This document shows positions 36,801 to 46,943 of a DNA stretch of 64,000 bases, in pieces (the first letter of the stretch is position 1; every line of letters starts with the position of its first letter). The stretch is from Ulota crispa (lineage: Eukaryota > Streptophyta > Bryopsida > Orthotrichales > Orthotrichaceae). The stretch is from assembly GCA_963920765.1 (NCBI GenBank), contig OY987243.1, positions 10,664,001 through 10,728,000 on the forward strand, given 5' to 3'. A model generated the notes under the pieces. That model did no database searches. It was not told the DNA's origin and worked only from the letters and a program-made list of their open reading frames with translations. The position numbers and the translations under genes are program-made.

Positions 36801-38971
36801 TCTCTGCTTGAGATGAACACTCAACATCAGAAATTATGAGAGTATGACATCCTGCCAATGGGGTCACATCCAGTGGCATTGTGTGGTTCTTTGTTACTAA
36901 AGAGGCAGCAACGTAGCCCACGCTCTGACAGGCTCCATGGATAATCCAATTTGACGCCCCGATTCCCATTCCAGAGCTCGAGGGTGAAACTCTCAGACTG
37001 CCATTGATATTAACTTCTTCACCAAACCGTAGTTTTTGCACACGAACGAAGCAGTCTCGAATGTCCTGTGCACTGTAACATGGGCAAATTCATAGAAATC
37101 AAGACGCAGTCGGATTGTAGTTTAAGAAGAATTTGATAACAAAAGCGCATGGAAATGCTGGATTACTGCAAAAATGTGAGCTTCAAATTTCAACAGGACA
37201 AAAGTGATGAACCTGTACAGCGGCTGCCAGTTTGCCCTGTTCGAGAAACATCGACTGAGTGAGGAATCCTTGATGTGCACTGGCAATGTGCAAAGAAACG
37301 AAGGGTCTAACCAACGGGGTTTCTGCCCAACAGTTTCTAGCCTCCCATAACTTTGAAGAAAGTTAGCGTGCATAAGGACTAACTCCTCCATCATCATTCT
37401 ACCGATCTCAGCGGTTGCCTTGGTGGCGTAGACCTGCACAAACAATGGTGTTTTTACATAAAATGAAAGGGTATACCACACGCTACCTAGTTCTATAGGG
37501 TCCTTCATATTTAATTAAAAAATTCCACACACAAGATAGAAAATATAGACACATAAAGGTACCCTCACTCATACTCACACCTATTCCCAAAAGCCACTCA
37601 GCTATTCATACACTTGGTTGGACTTAAACTATAAGCACCCGTTGTCAAACTTACCTACATACAGACACAAAAAAATAAGAGCATGAATGGAGAAAAAGGG
37701 CTTGGTTAACCGTCAAAGTAAGGCAAACCATTAGATAGGTGTCATTATGTGAATGCACCATCTTGAGTGCTCATTGTGTTCTTTTCATCATGTGATGTGC
37801 TCAATGTGATGTGCTCAATATATGGGTGACTCTACTATCAAACATTGGTGTTTTACTAAGTTAAACTTTAGACGCAACTACCTCTCCATTTTTGGGCCAA
37901 CACTCTCTGTTTTCAATTTTGCAGATCTTTCCATCCATTTACTAAGAAGCACATATTATTACTTCATCTATATTCTAGTTAGTTCTTGCTTGCAATAAGT
38001 AGTGGTTATACGCACTCATAGCAAGTGCTGTAAGCATGACTTGGCTGAATGTGTACAGCCACTCCTCTTTGAATGAAAATGGGATTACCTACTCTCACAA
38101 CCTCCGACTTTGACAATGCATAAAAACCATGCAGAATGATATAAAAAGCTGATCTCAGCAGATTCGACTCTTGTAGCAAAGATCTCTTCACAGCTTCATA
38201 AACCGTATTCCTACAACTGTGAAGCAAACAACATTCCCTACCTCACTGAGCTTCGAAAGTCAGATACAATCTACGAGGGGTAAGATCCTTGCCTTGCCAC
38301 AGAAATCGGGGTGCTTTGTTAAGAACGGAAGGCCAAGCATGCCAGCGGGATTTGAGACGATGACAGCATCTAGTAGCCCGACATCCACAAGCTCCAGTCC
38401 TGCAACTTTGTACCACGGCTCTCCCTTCACTAGAACTTGTCCATTCGTTTCTTTAAAGAGTGAATCTATCTCCTTACAATCCCCATCCTTGGCATCCTTT
38501 TCATGATTCAGACGAATCCTTGATGACGGCCTCAGCAATACATCCCGATTGACTTTCCTCTTGCGCACAGCTGTGAAGCTCCGGGCATTTCCAGACTGCA
38601 AAGGCACGGGGAGAAACAGAGCTAATGCGGAAAGGTCGACGGGGCACTCGAGTAGAACACAGGACTGGTCGAAATCCAGAAGATGACAAGCAAGCCCAGA
38701 CTCCTCCTGGCTGAGGTCCGTCCCACACCCTAGCGAAGTCTGCATTTTGCAACACAATTCAATTTGTGAAAACCTCATGAAAAGTCAAACCCTAAGCCCC
38801 GAGTTATCCAGCAAGAAAATTCCGCAAGACGTAAAGGGGCGAAGTCTGCATTTTGTAATACAATTCAATTTGTGAAAACTTTATGAAAAGTCAAACCCTA
38901 AACCCTGAGGAGTCCACAAAAATTTCTGAATAGATTAAAGAAGATAAGAAATCGTAGCTTACCAGCTTCAT
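33850..38971 (-). CDS. INTS9: Integrator complex subunit 9
   Basis: Non-catalytic partner of INTS11 in the Integrator cleavage module, which in plants processes snRNA 3' ends; nuclear. Ten exons on the minus strand, read from right to left, join in phase: 38963-38971, 38293-38739, 37213-37433, 36407-37072, 35884-35980, 35592-35683, 35349-35469, 35040-35125, 34589-34640 and 33850-34386, giving 775 aa. The start MKL|TSLGCGTDLSQEESG leads into the metallo-beta-lactamase fold (LLECPVDLSAL, then PAGMLGLPFLTK, VYATKATAEIG). The beta-CASP part contains HVPIHYISTAAEEMLAYCNTVPEWL, RQEK|LYAGESLFG and EPCVVFAAHFSLRMGP. The zinc-binding histidine motif is absent, as known for INTS9. A Ser/Ala-rich insert lies in exon 4. 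Intron 2 has a GC donor (AAG|gcaagg, at 38293/38292). The N-terminal exon and its splice site are tandemly duplicated upstream. Confidence 0.93.
36076..36387. mobile_element. Mutator-like MITE in INTS9 intron 4
   Basis: A 312-base foldback with ends GGGAAATTTTCATGGATACC and GGTATCCATGAAATTTTCCC. The nine flanking bases are TAAAGGCAA on the left and TAAAGGTAA on the right (8 of 9 identical), consistent with a 9-bp target duplication. The arms continue through TTTTTCAGAAATATCACAAATACC and its complement. A right-half fragment of the same family lies at about 41448-41536. Confidence 0.8.
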
Positions 38972-39549
38972 AGCTGAAACTGGACACAGGAAGAGCTTAA
39001 TTCCATGAAGTCATCACCACGAGCTCCAGTCTTGACATGCTGCGTCCACGGTGCGAGTGCCTTTATCAAATTTGCAATGCTAGGGCCTCTGTAATCGATT
39101 TTCCGTAGAATTAGGGCAAATTTCGTCGCGACAGCAACGAAAATCTCACGTTTGTAATTGTTCAGAGATCAATATGAGATTAAATCCAGGAGATGACAAG
39201 CAAGCCCGGACTCCTTCTGGCTGAGGTCCGTCCCGCATCCTAGCAAAATCTGCACTTTTGCAATACAACTCAATTTGTGAAGACCTAATGAAAAGTCAAA
39301 CCCTAAACCCCGAGTTATCCAGCAAAATAATTCCGCAAGAAGTAAAAGAGGAGAATAAATCGTAGCTTACCAGCTTCATAGCTGAAACTGGACGCAGGAA
39401 GAGTTTGATTCCTTGAAGTCATCACCACGAGCTCCAGTGCTCTTATCAAATTTGCAATACAAAGGCCTCTGTAATCGATTTTCCATAGAATTAGGGCAAA
39501 TTTCTTCGGAAAATGTTACGTTTGTAATTGTTCAGAGATCAATATGAGA
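38672..39549. repeat. Tandem duplication of the INTS9 5' end
   Basis: Two direct copies, 38672-39179 and 39182-39549, each contain the 5' flank, first coding exon (ATG AAG CTG then gtaagc), intron 1 and about the first 70 bases of exon 2. The outer ATG is at 39377-39379 (minus). Within the inner copy, a shorter unit covering the exon 2 acceptor is repeated again (38733-38838 and 38839-38930). The outer copy, if spliced, would read MKLILLGCGTDLSQ... and stop after 29 codons. Confidence 0.85.
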
Positions 39550-39976
39550 ATACGCGAGAACGAGTCGAACTTGCTTGTGATGAATGAGCTCGGCATTAGA
39601 TCAGTTTCAACATGGCCACCTACAAAGATCTGTAGAAGCGCTACAATGCCAAATCCAAGTGGAGGATTGAAAATTTCCAAGTGCGAAAAGTGTGATTGCC
39701 ATTTCCGGATCCATCAAATAACCGCGTGCAAGTAAAACAGTGAATTTTCCATGATCACGACAGAGCTGGAGCTGCAGCTGCAAATTGCTACATCGCCGAA
39801 ACCTGCTGAGCTTCTCTCTCGCTCTGGTCGTCCCCGTCATCTTCGTTTTTTAGCACACTTTCGAAGATTTGATGTCATCTTCTTTAGAGCATGATTCTCC
39901 AGGACGAATGTATTCAAACCTCAGGGAGGAAAACTCAAGGCACCCAATAATAGGGGAGAACCGGCGGTTAAGTTAT

Positions 39977-40787
39977 CCCCTAAAGGACTTGATCGAAATG
40001 GTCAAACTTCATGTATAAGTTCAATTTTGCCTTTTGAAGTTTGATCAAACTACAGTTTTATATTTTTATTACTTGAAACTATGAATGATATGTCATTGCA
40101 AATTATCATTTTTTTTCCAAATAATGAACATAAATAAGCTAAAATAGCAACAAAAATCTAAATTACTCAATTTTTTTTTCAAGTGGTACAAGTAGCATTA
40201 AAAATTAATGTGAAAAAATCTCAATTGGTTATTTTATTTTTTACACCCAAAACAACCACAACAAAGAATTTAAAGTCAAATTTGGCTTTCAAACCAAGTT
40301 TATCCTTATGCTTAATTAATTTAAAGAATTTAATAATTTTTGTTCGAAGATACATTCATTTTCTATTTACATTAATTTTTTCAATAAATTTAATGGAGAA
40401 TTCAAATTGTTGTGATTTCTTAAGGCTAAATGTGGAAATAAAATCATATTAACTAGAATAAATATTAAAAAAAAGTAAGTTTTACCATAAATGAATGGTA
40501 GAATGAGAAACATAGTTTTGTAGTTTAAGTTAAAATGCATTTAAAAAGTAGAAAATATGAATGAAAAACACACCATGTTCTATTATTTGGATTCTAACAC
40601 TTGGAGTTTTCAATGGCAACAACTCTTTTGATGTTTGACATTTTTCAAAAAAATTAAATGGAATAAAAAAAATCTTGTCTAGCTTATTTTTTTAGTTTGA
40701 GCCATTTACCAAAAATTGATATTTTGAAAGTTACAGTTAGTATTGACCAAAGCACATCCACTTTTTGGATGCATGGACCTTTAAAGG
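39977..40787. mobile_element. TTAT-flanked member of the TTAA family, 811 bases
   Basis: Starts CCCCTAAAGGACTTG and ends ATGGACCTTTAAAGG, with TTAT on both sides (39973-39976, 40788-40791). The target differs from TTAA by one base, but both flanks agree. Very AT-rich and non-coding. Confidence 0.55.
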
Positions 40788-40992
40788 TTATTGTATTGTC
40801 AAAAAAAAACCTAGGTGAAACCTATAACTACTTCATAAAAATTGGTTGTTTTTCTCAATAAATCTAAATATAGTAATACATAGTAGAAATTTTGAAGTCT
40901 TTCATAAAATAACAAGTACATGTCAGTCAGGTTGAAATTGGAAATTGCTAGATTTCATCAAGTGAAGCTAAAATTTCTCCCCAAACATTGCT

Positions 40993-41121
40993 GTCATCCC
41001 TTTTTTTATATTGTCATCCTTTTTTTATACCGTCATCCATTTTTTATACCGTCATCCTTTTTTTATACCGTCATCCTTTTTTTATACCGTCATCCTTTTT
41101 TTATATTGTCATCCTTTTTTT
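40993..41121. repeat. Tandem repeat, about 18-bp unit, 7 copies
   Basis: The unit GTCATCCTTTTTTTATACC is repeated with small variants (ATATT for ATACC in the outer copies). It lies directly left of a TTAA-flanked element. Confidence 0.9.
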
Positions 41122-41142
41122 GATACAACCACCCTTGTTTAA

Positions 41143-42130
41143 CTCCTAAAGGCCCAAGTGTCCTCTCGAGGGACAAATGGGATTTTGGGCATGTACCTAT
41201 GGCTAAATTACTTTGTGTGAGTTTTTGAAACTTTTATGGAAGATGGGAAATTCAATGATCTATGTGGGCATCTAATTTTTTCTTCATTTTGATATTTATT
41301 GAAGACTTTAAAAATGAATTTTTGAAAAACAAGGGAGGGTCGGCAGCTCAAAGAACTTTTTAAAAAATTGCATTTTTTTAGATAAAAATTTGAGGTTGGT
41401 TCTTTAGACTTACATATATGTGGGAAGCTTTGAATCATTCATTTGGTCCAAAGATATTTGCGTAAGTTAATTTCTGAAAAAGCAAAGGTACCTACGTAAA
41501 TATTGCAAACTTCAAGAGTATCCATGAAATTTTCCCTACCAATAAAGCATGGAAGTTTGTCCTCATGTAGAAAAATTGTATTGGGCCGACCTTGCTGCGT
41601 GGCTACACTTCAATATAATCATGTGCAATTTGCTCGCAAAGGGTATGAAAATGCTTTAATCCTTAAAGGACCAACTGTCCCTTTGGGAGACAAATGGATT
41701 TCAGGCATGTACCTATAGCTATTCTAATTTTTGTGATTTTTTGAAAATTTTATTGAAGGTGTGGAATTCTGAAACCACACCTACCCGCAAACAAAAACTT
41801 CTCATAATTTTCATCTCATTAATGAAAATTGAATGATTCAAATCTCCCTATGTATATATATAAGGGTAAAGAACCTATTTCATGTTTTTAGTTTTTTTAA
41901 ATGCAATTTTTAAAGAAGTTTTTGGGCTGCCCAATCTTGCTTGTTTTTTTTTAATTCATTATTAACTTCTTCAATAAATGTTTGAATGAAGAGAAAATTA
42001 AATGCCCATGTAGATATTTGAATTCCACACATTCAAAAAAAATTTCAAAAAATCATGCAAAGTAATTTAGCTATAGGTACATGCCCAAATTCTCATTTGT
42101 CCCCCAAAAAGGGGCTTGGTCCTTTAGGGG
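41143..42130. mobile_element. Composite TTAA-flanked element (two copies, one truncated)
   Basis: Starts CTCCTAAAGGCCC after TTAA (41139-41142) and ends GGTCCTTTAGGGG before TTAA (42131-42134). A second left end (TCCTTAAAGGACC, preceded by TTAA at 41656-41659) shows that 41660-42130 is a complete inner copy of 471 bases, with a truncated copy to its left. A fragment of the GGGAAATTTTCATGG foldback family (about 41448-41536) separates them. Family marker GGGACAAATGGGAT is present at both left ends and inverted at the right end. Confidence 0.7.
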
Positions 42131-42133
42131 TTA

Positions 42134-42449
42134 AGGTAGGAGGCTTTGAAACCGTCCGGGCATTAAAACTGGCCACTTTCTCAAATGTACACATTGTGTA
42201 CATGTTGTTTTTTGTAAACTTCAGAAATGTACAAGTGGGATACATTTGAGGAGGTGGACGGTTTTAGAGCCCTATACCACTTTAACTTCAAAATTTCATA
42301 ACCATTTCCATAAAGCTTCAAAAAATATGAAACAACTTGAGTTAGATGCCAAATCCTCTTGTCTTTCAAGGAAATTTTCTGCCAAAAAGTTTCACCTCCC
42401 CAAAATCCAGTTTCAGCCCTTAGATGGACGGTTTATGAGCCTCCCACCT
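42134..42449. mobile_element. TA-flanked AGGTAGGAGGC element, complete copy
   Basis: A 316-base element with ends AGGTAGGAGGCT and AGCCTCCCACCT, flanked by TA. It begins in the TTAA that closes the element on its left. The interior matches the copies in PRMT4 intron 1 (AACTTGAGTTAGATGCCAAATCC-like block; CAGTTTCAGC.CTTAGATGG). Confidence 0.75.
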
Positions 42450-42777
42450 TATTGTAGTAAAAAAAGAATAAGTTGCGGATTAAAGTAAAAGGTACCCGAG
42501 GCACTGCAGCTAATGAGCAAGCCCTAACAATTTTCAAACACTCCCAGAGTCGCCGTCAATCAGAAAGCGGCTGGGCAGCTAAACTCCCGACACCTCTCTT
42601 TTCCAAATTCCTTTCGCAGCTCCCGAAGGGGCTCTTCCTCTGCGCATCAACACATGCTCTCTTATCCCTCACAGAAAAATCTCACTTTCTGTCTGCTTCG
42701 ATTCAAAACCTCTTTTTGATTCGAACCTCTTTTTGGTTTTTGATTTGATTCGAAACAACCAACTAAGCGGATTCACC
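42450..42777 (+). promoter_or_regulatory. NOP58 promoter and 5' leader
   Basis: The short stretch between the last transposon and the NOP58 start contains GAGCAAGCCCTAA, a GCCCTAA-type motif resembling telo-box/ribosome-biogenesis promoter elements, near 42515. The assignment is an inference from motif and position. Confidence 0.35.
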
Positions 42778-45700
42778 ATGTTGGCGCTATTCGAGACGCC
42801 TGCGGGGTTCGCCTTGTTCAAGGTTTTGAACGAGGGCAAGCTCGATGCCTCCGAGGTAACAACAACAACAACCGTCTCGCATTGCACCTTATTTTTCACC
42901 TTTCTCTTTTCACTTTCCTGTGCGGAGCTTTGATTCGTGGGACACGATTTTGACACGTTTTTTGGGTCCTTGCAGGAATTGTATAAGGAGTTTGAGACCC
43001 CCGAACTTGCACGCAAGGTATGCTTTTTGAAGCCTTTGTTTTTTCTTCTGTCTTATATTAACAGAGGTCCTCTTTGGAATTGGATGATATGGATTTTGGG
43101 TTTTGAATTTTGAGTTTTGAGTCTAGGGTTTTAGGGTTTGGGGTTTATTGCTGAATGTTCGTGTAAAAACGGGTGTTTTGCAGTTGGTCAAGTCGAAAGC
43201 TTTAGGGTTTGGGGTTATTGCTGAATGTTTGTGTAAAAACGGGTGTTTTGCAGTTGGGTCTTAGGGTTTGGGGTTTATTGTTGATTGTTTGTGTAAAAAA
43301 CGGGTGTTTTGCAGATGGTGAAGTTGAAAGCTTTTGACAAGTTTGAGAACACGACTGATGCTCTGAACGCGGCGTCACATCTTGTGGACAGTAAGCTGCC
43401 CAAAGGACTTCGCAAGTTTCTCAAGACTCAATGTGAAGGCGAGACTTTGGCTATTGCGGATTCTAAGCTTGGGAAGGCTATCAGTGACAAGCTGGTGAGT
43501 GGAATAACAAAAAAAGTTCAAACCTTTGGTTGCTTGACCTAACTTTTATGGCGCCATAAAGGTTGCGCTTTTGGATCTCAATCGTCTTTCTGTGTATTTG
43601 TGAAGTGTTTTATAGAGAGACTTTTACAGAAAGATTAGCACAAGCGCAGCAAAATTTGCGCTCTTGATGTTCTCCACTCTCTTTCTGTAGATTAGTAAGA
43701 TGTTCTAGAGAGACTTTCATAGAGAGAGAACTTGTACTTGTGACGAATCAGATGATTTATGTGAACGTTATATGAAGAGGAAATCAACTGTGTGAACAGT
43801 TCAGCCGTTTGCGCTGTTGATGATCCCCACTCTCTTTCTGTAGATTAGTAAGATGTTCTGGAGAGAGACTTGCATAGAGAGAGAACTTGTACTTGTGAAG
43901 AATCAGATGATTGATGTGAACGTTATGTGAACAGGAAATCAACTGTGTGAACAATTCAGTTGTATCGGAGCTTATGAGGGGCTTGAGGTCGCAGTTATCA
44001 GAGCTTATTTCTGGGCTAGCAGGTCATGACATGGCACCCATGAGCCTCGGACTGTCTCACAGCTTATCGCGATACAAACTCAAGTTCAGTCCTGACAAAG
44101 TGGACACTATGATTGTGCAAGCTATTGGACTATTGGATGACTTGGATAAGGAGCTTAATACTTATGCTATGAGAGTGCGTGAATGGTACGGTTGGCATTT
44201 TCCCGAGCTTGCTAAGATTGTTCAAGACAATGTCCAATTCGCCAAAACAGTGAAGCTGATGGGCAGCCGGACAAACGCTGCAGACCTTGACTTCTCCGGG
44301 GTGAGCAACTTTTCATTCACCATTCAAGGTTTGCCGAACTTCATGGCTATGGTGACTGAATCGTTTCTTTCAGGTGCATTTTTTGCTGTTTCCTGTCAAA
44401 AGGTGTCTCACATGCTTATTCCACTTGTGGATCTTACCAGATATTGCAAGAGGAGGTGGAGGCCGAAATGAAGGAAGCGGCTGTTATTTCCATGGGTACA
44501 GAAGTTAGTGATCACGATATGTTGAATATTAAGTCTCTGTGCGATCAGGTTATTGCTCTGTCAGAGTACAGAGGTCAGTTGTTCGACTATTTGAGGAGCC
44601 GTATGAATGCTATTGCACCGAATCTTACAATCATGGTCGGAGAATTGGTGGGAGCTCGGCTTATTGCTCACGCTGGGAGTCTCATTAACCTGGCAAAACA
44701 TCCTGCTAGTACCGTTCAAATTTTGGGTGCTGAAAAGGTGCTTGAACATCTCTCGTACCATTGTTTCTCCGATTTCAGTTTCCATCTCTTATTGATTTTG
44801 GATGTGACCGCAGTGGATGGTTCATATGGCTGATCTTCTTCTGGTTCACTGCAGGCGCTTTTTAGGGCATTGAAGACAAAGCACGAGACACCGAAGTACG
44901 GACTTATTTATCACGCTTCATTGATAGGACAAGCTGCACCCAAGTTTAAGGGGAAAATTTCTCGAGTTCTTGCTGCGAAATCAGCACTTTCAATCCGTAT
45001 GGATGCCTTGGGAGAGGGCTCTGAAGCCAGCATTGGCATTGAGAGTCGTGCTAAGGTTTGTGCTCTAGTAAATTTATATTAGACTTTTTTTTTACCGATT
45101 CCATTTTTTGTTGCCTTTCTACTGATAATTTAAACCTGTGACTGAAGCACGTGTTGAGTGCTCCAGCTTCTTGCGTCTTTGTCCATTTAGCAGTTGATTC
45201 ATGTTCATTTGGTTACTTACTTTCAGGTTGAAGCAAGGTTAAGACAACTTGAGGGTAGGGCTCTAGGCAAAACAGCTGTTACACCCGGTTCCAGGGGCAA
45301 GGCAAATATCCAGGCCTATGATAAGGATAGGAAGGCTGGAACTCCAGGATTACTTTCTGCTGCCAAGGTAAATTGACTTGACGTTCTCCTTTGCTACATT
45401 TGGAATCTATCAAAATTTGGAATTGTACTCCCTCTGTCCCTTTAAAAACGTTCAAAAAGCTATTCTTGTGAAGGATTAACTATCTTTTTAGTCTTTGTGC
45501 TAGTGACACATGCATTCTAGAATCAATATACCATCTACCAAATGTATACAAAATCTCCAGTTTTGATGTCGCTGTTGAGACACACAAATTCCATGCAAAA
45601 AGTATCATATTTGTGCATGTTGCCAGCTCCTCATTATTGATGATTTAAAGATTAGTAGCAACAATAGTACCTCATATGGGCAAGCCCAAGCTTGCTAAGA

Positions 45701-46301
45701 GAGGAATGCTCTCTAATCGCTTAACTTGCCCCCATGAGATCATTGAAGTTGGCAATCTTTTTTTCAAAGTTTGAAATTAACAAAAGGGATCTTTTTAGTG
45801 GTATAAGAAATTTGTTTGATTTGGAGCTTTTTAGAGGGACAGAGGGAGTAGTTGACATGTTACTATTTATTTTTCTAGTATGCATAATTTACTAATTATG
45901 TTATGAATCCTCAGGTCTACAACACAGCTGCGGATGTGACGATGGACGTAACTCCCACTATTACAGCTGGACCTTCTACTGGAGCTACTCCTGAGAAAAA
46001 GAAGAAAAAGAAGTTGAAAGAAACTGCCGAAGTCTCAGAGCCAGTTGTTGTAGCAGCAGTCGCAGAAGCTACTCCCCCAGCCAAGAAGAAAAAGAAGTCC
46101 AAAGAGGCTGCCACTCCTGAGACTACTATTGCAGTAGCCGTGACTGTAACCCCGGAGGTTACCAAGTCCGGAAAGAAAAAGAGGAAAGCTGAGACCGAAG
46201 CAATAGTGGAGGCTGCAGTGGAAGCTGCAGTAGGAGCTGCAAACGGAACGATATCAGAAAAAAAGAAAAAAAAGAAGAAAAGCAAAGAAGAAACTGCGTG
46301 A
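42778..46301 (+). CDS. NOP58: Nucleolar protein NOP58 (box C/D snoRNP core)
   Basis: Core protein of box C/D snoRNPs, acting with NOP56, fibrillarin and SNU13 in rRNA 2'-O-methylation and early processing; nucleolar. Eight exons join in phase: 42778-42855, 42976-43017, 43315-43494, 43935-44300, 44441-44737, 44855-45055, 45227-45367 and 45915-46301, giving 563 aa. The N-terminal NOP5NT domain starts [17 protein letters not shown]. The coiled-coil region includes [20 protein letters not shown] and [16 protein letters not shown]. The NOP domain includes [20 protein letters not shown] and [21 protein letters not shown]. Then follow [21 protein letters not shown] and YDKDRKAG. The tail (last ~128 residues) alternates lysine clusters ([12 protein letters not shown]) with Ala/Val/Thr/Glu-rich spacers, the nucleolar KKE/D-type tail. 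Introns 3 and 4 contain duplicated splice acceptors; intron 7 contains a Stowaway-like insertion. Confidence 0.96.
43130..43335 (+). repeat. Triplicated 3' splice-site region, NOP58 intron 3
   Basis: Three tandem units of about 53-72 bases each contain TTAGGGTTTGGGGTT, GTGTAAAAACGGGTGTTTTG and CAG; acceptors end at 43183, 43253 and 43314. Only the last is followed by the functional exon. After the first, 43184-43203 matches the exon 3 start at 17 of 20 positions. Confidence 0.9.
43561..43961 (+). repeat. Tandem duplication across the 3' splice site, NOP58 intron 4
   Basis: Two units of about 152 bases (43656-43807 and 43809-43961) share CTCTTTCTGTAGATTAGTAA, GAGAGAACTTGTACTTGTGA and the exon 4 start GAAATCAACTGTGTGAAC. 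The upstream exon-like copy begins at 43780, after AAGAG rather than AACAG. A more decayed third unit precedes them (about 43561-43640). Confidence 0.88.
45428..45848. mobile_element. Stowaway-like MITE, copy 2, NOP58 intron 7
   Basis: A 421-base element with ends CTCCCTCTGTCCCTTTAAAA and TTTTTAGAGGGACAGAGGGAG-type sequence, flanked by TA (45426-45427, 45849-45850). It is the reverse-orientation relative of 11511-11932: blocks such as ACACATGCATTCTAGAATCA and TGTTGCCAGCTCCTCATTAT match the complement of copy 1. Confidence 0.9.
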
Positions 46302-46943
46302 AAGGGTAGCAGAACAGTAATTGAAGCAGCTATTTTACAACTTGGAGCAAAAAACGATGCTGGTGGGTCAAATCGTCTCCCCCAAATACATGAAATGCAG
46401 AGTATGAGCGAATTAGCACTGGTTGCTTGAGAGTGTTGAGGTTTGGATCTCAGAGAATAAGGATTTTCTGAGACATCAAGAGTGATTTTACTCCAGGTAT
46501 TGCATTTTCGGCTATGCCTGGACTCCTGGAGTCTATTACAGACTACAGCTCAGTCGACCTGTCTTATGTACAATTTTTGGACTATTTAATAGGGTTGAAT
46601 CCCTTTTTGCTCCTTTTTTTTTTGGAATAGAACTAATCACCCGGTTTTTTGGTAACCTACGTTTCAGAAGTCGCCTTGGGTTTCTTTTTGTTTGACGTTG
46701 TGACTTTAGGCACGACCATGGTGTTTCCTTACTGAATCTTGATGTAAATTGCTCCAAAGGGCGGAATGAAGAGCGAAAAGAGCTTTTTTTTGAGGCAGGT
46801 GCACATGAGAAATCTGTTCTTTCAAATTTATTGGATCAGGGTCTAAAGCAGTTTTAGTTTTTGAAACATGATTGAGCCTCATGTAGGCTTAGTTGGTATG
46901 TTGCTTCAAAATCCACATGATAGTGAGAGTGACCAGAACTATA
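46302..46943 (+). other. NOP58 3' flank
   Basis: Probably the 3' UTR and terminator region of NOP58. No further gene is seen. Confidence 0.4.

Noticed and set aside
45915..46301. Minus-strand frame with polyphenylalanine opposite the NOP58 tail
   Set aside because: It is the complement of the lysine-rich repeats of the NOP58 C-terminus.
33850..46301. INTS9 and NOP58 as a functional cluster of RNA-processing genes
   Set aside because: They are divergent, 3.8 kb apart with transposons between, and act in different complexes; nothing in the sequence shows shared regulation.
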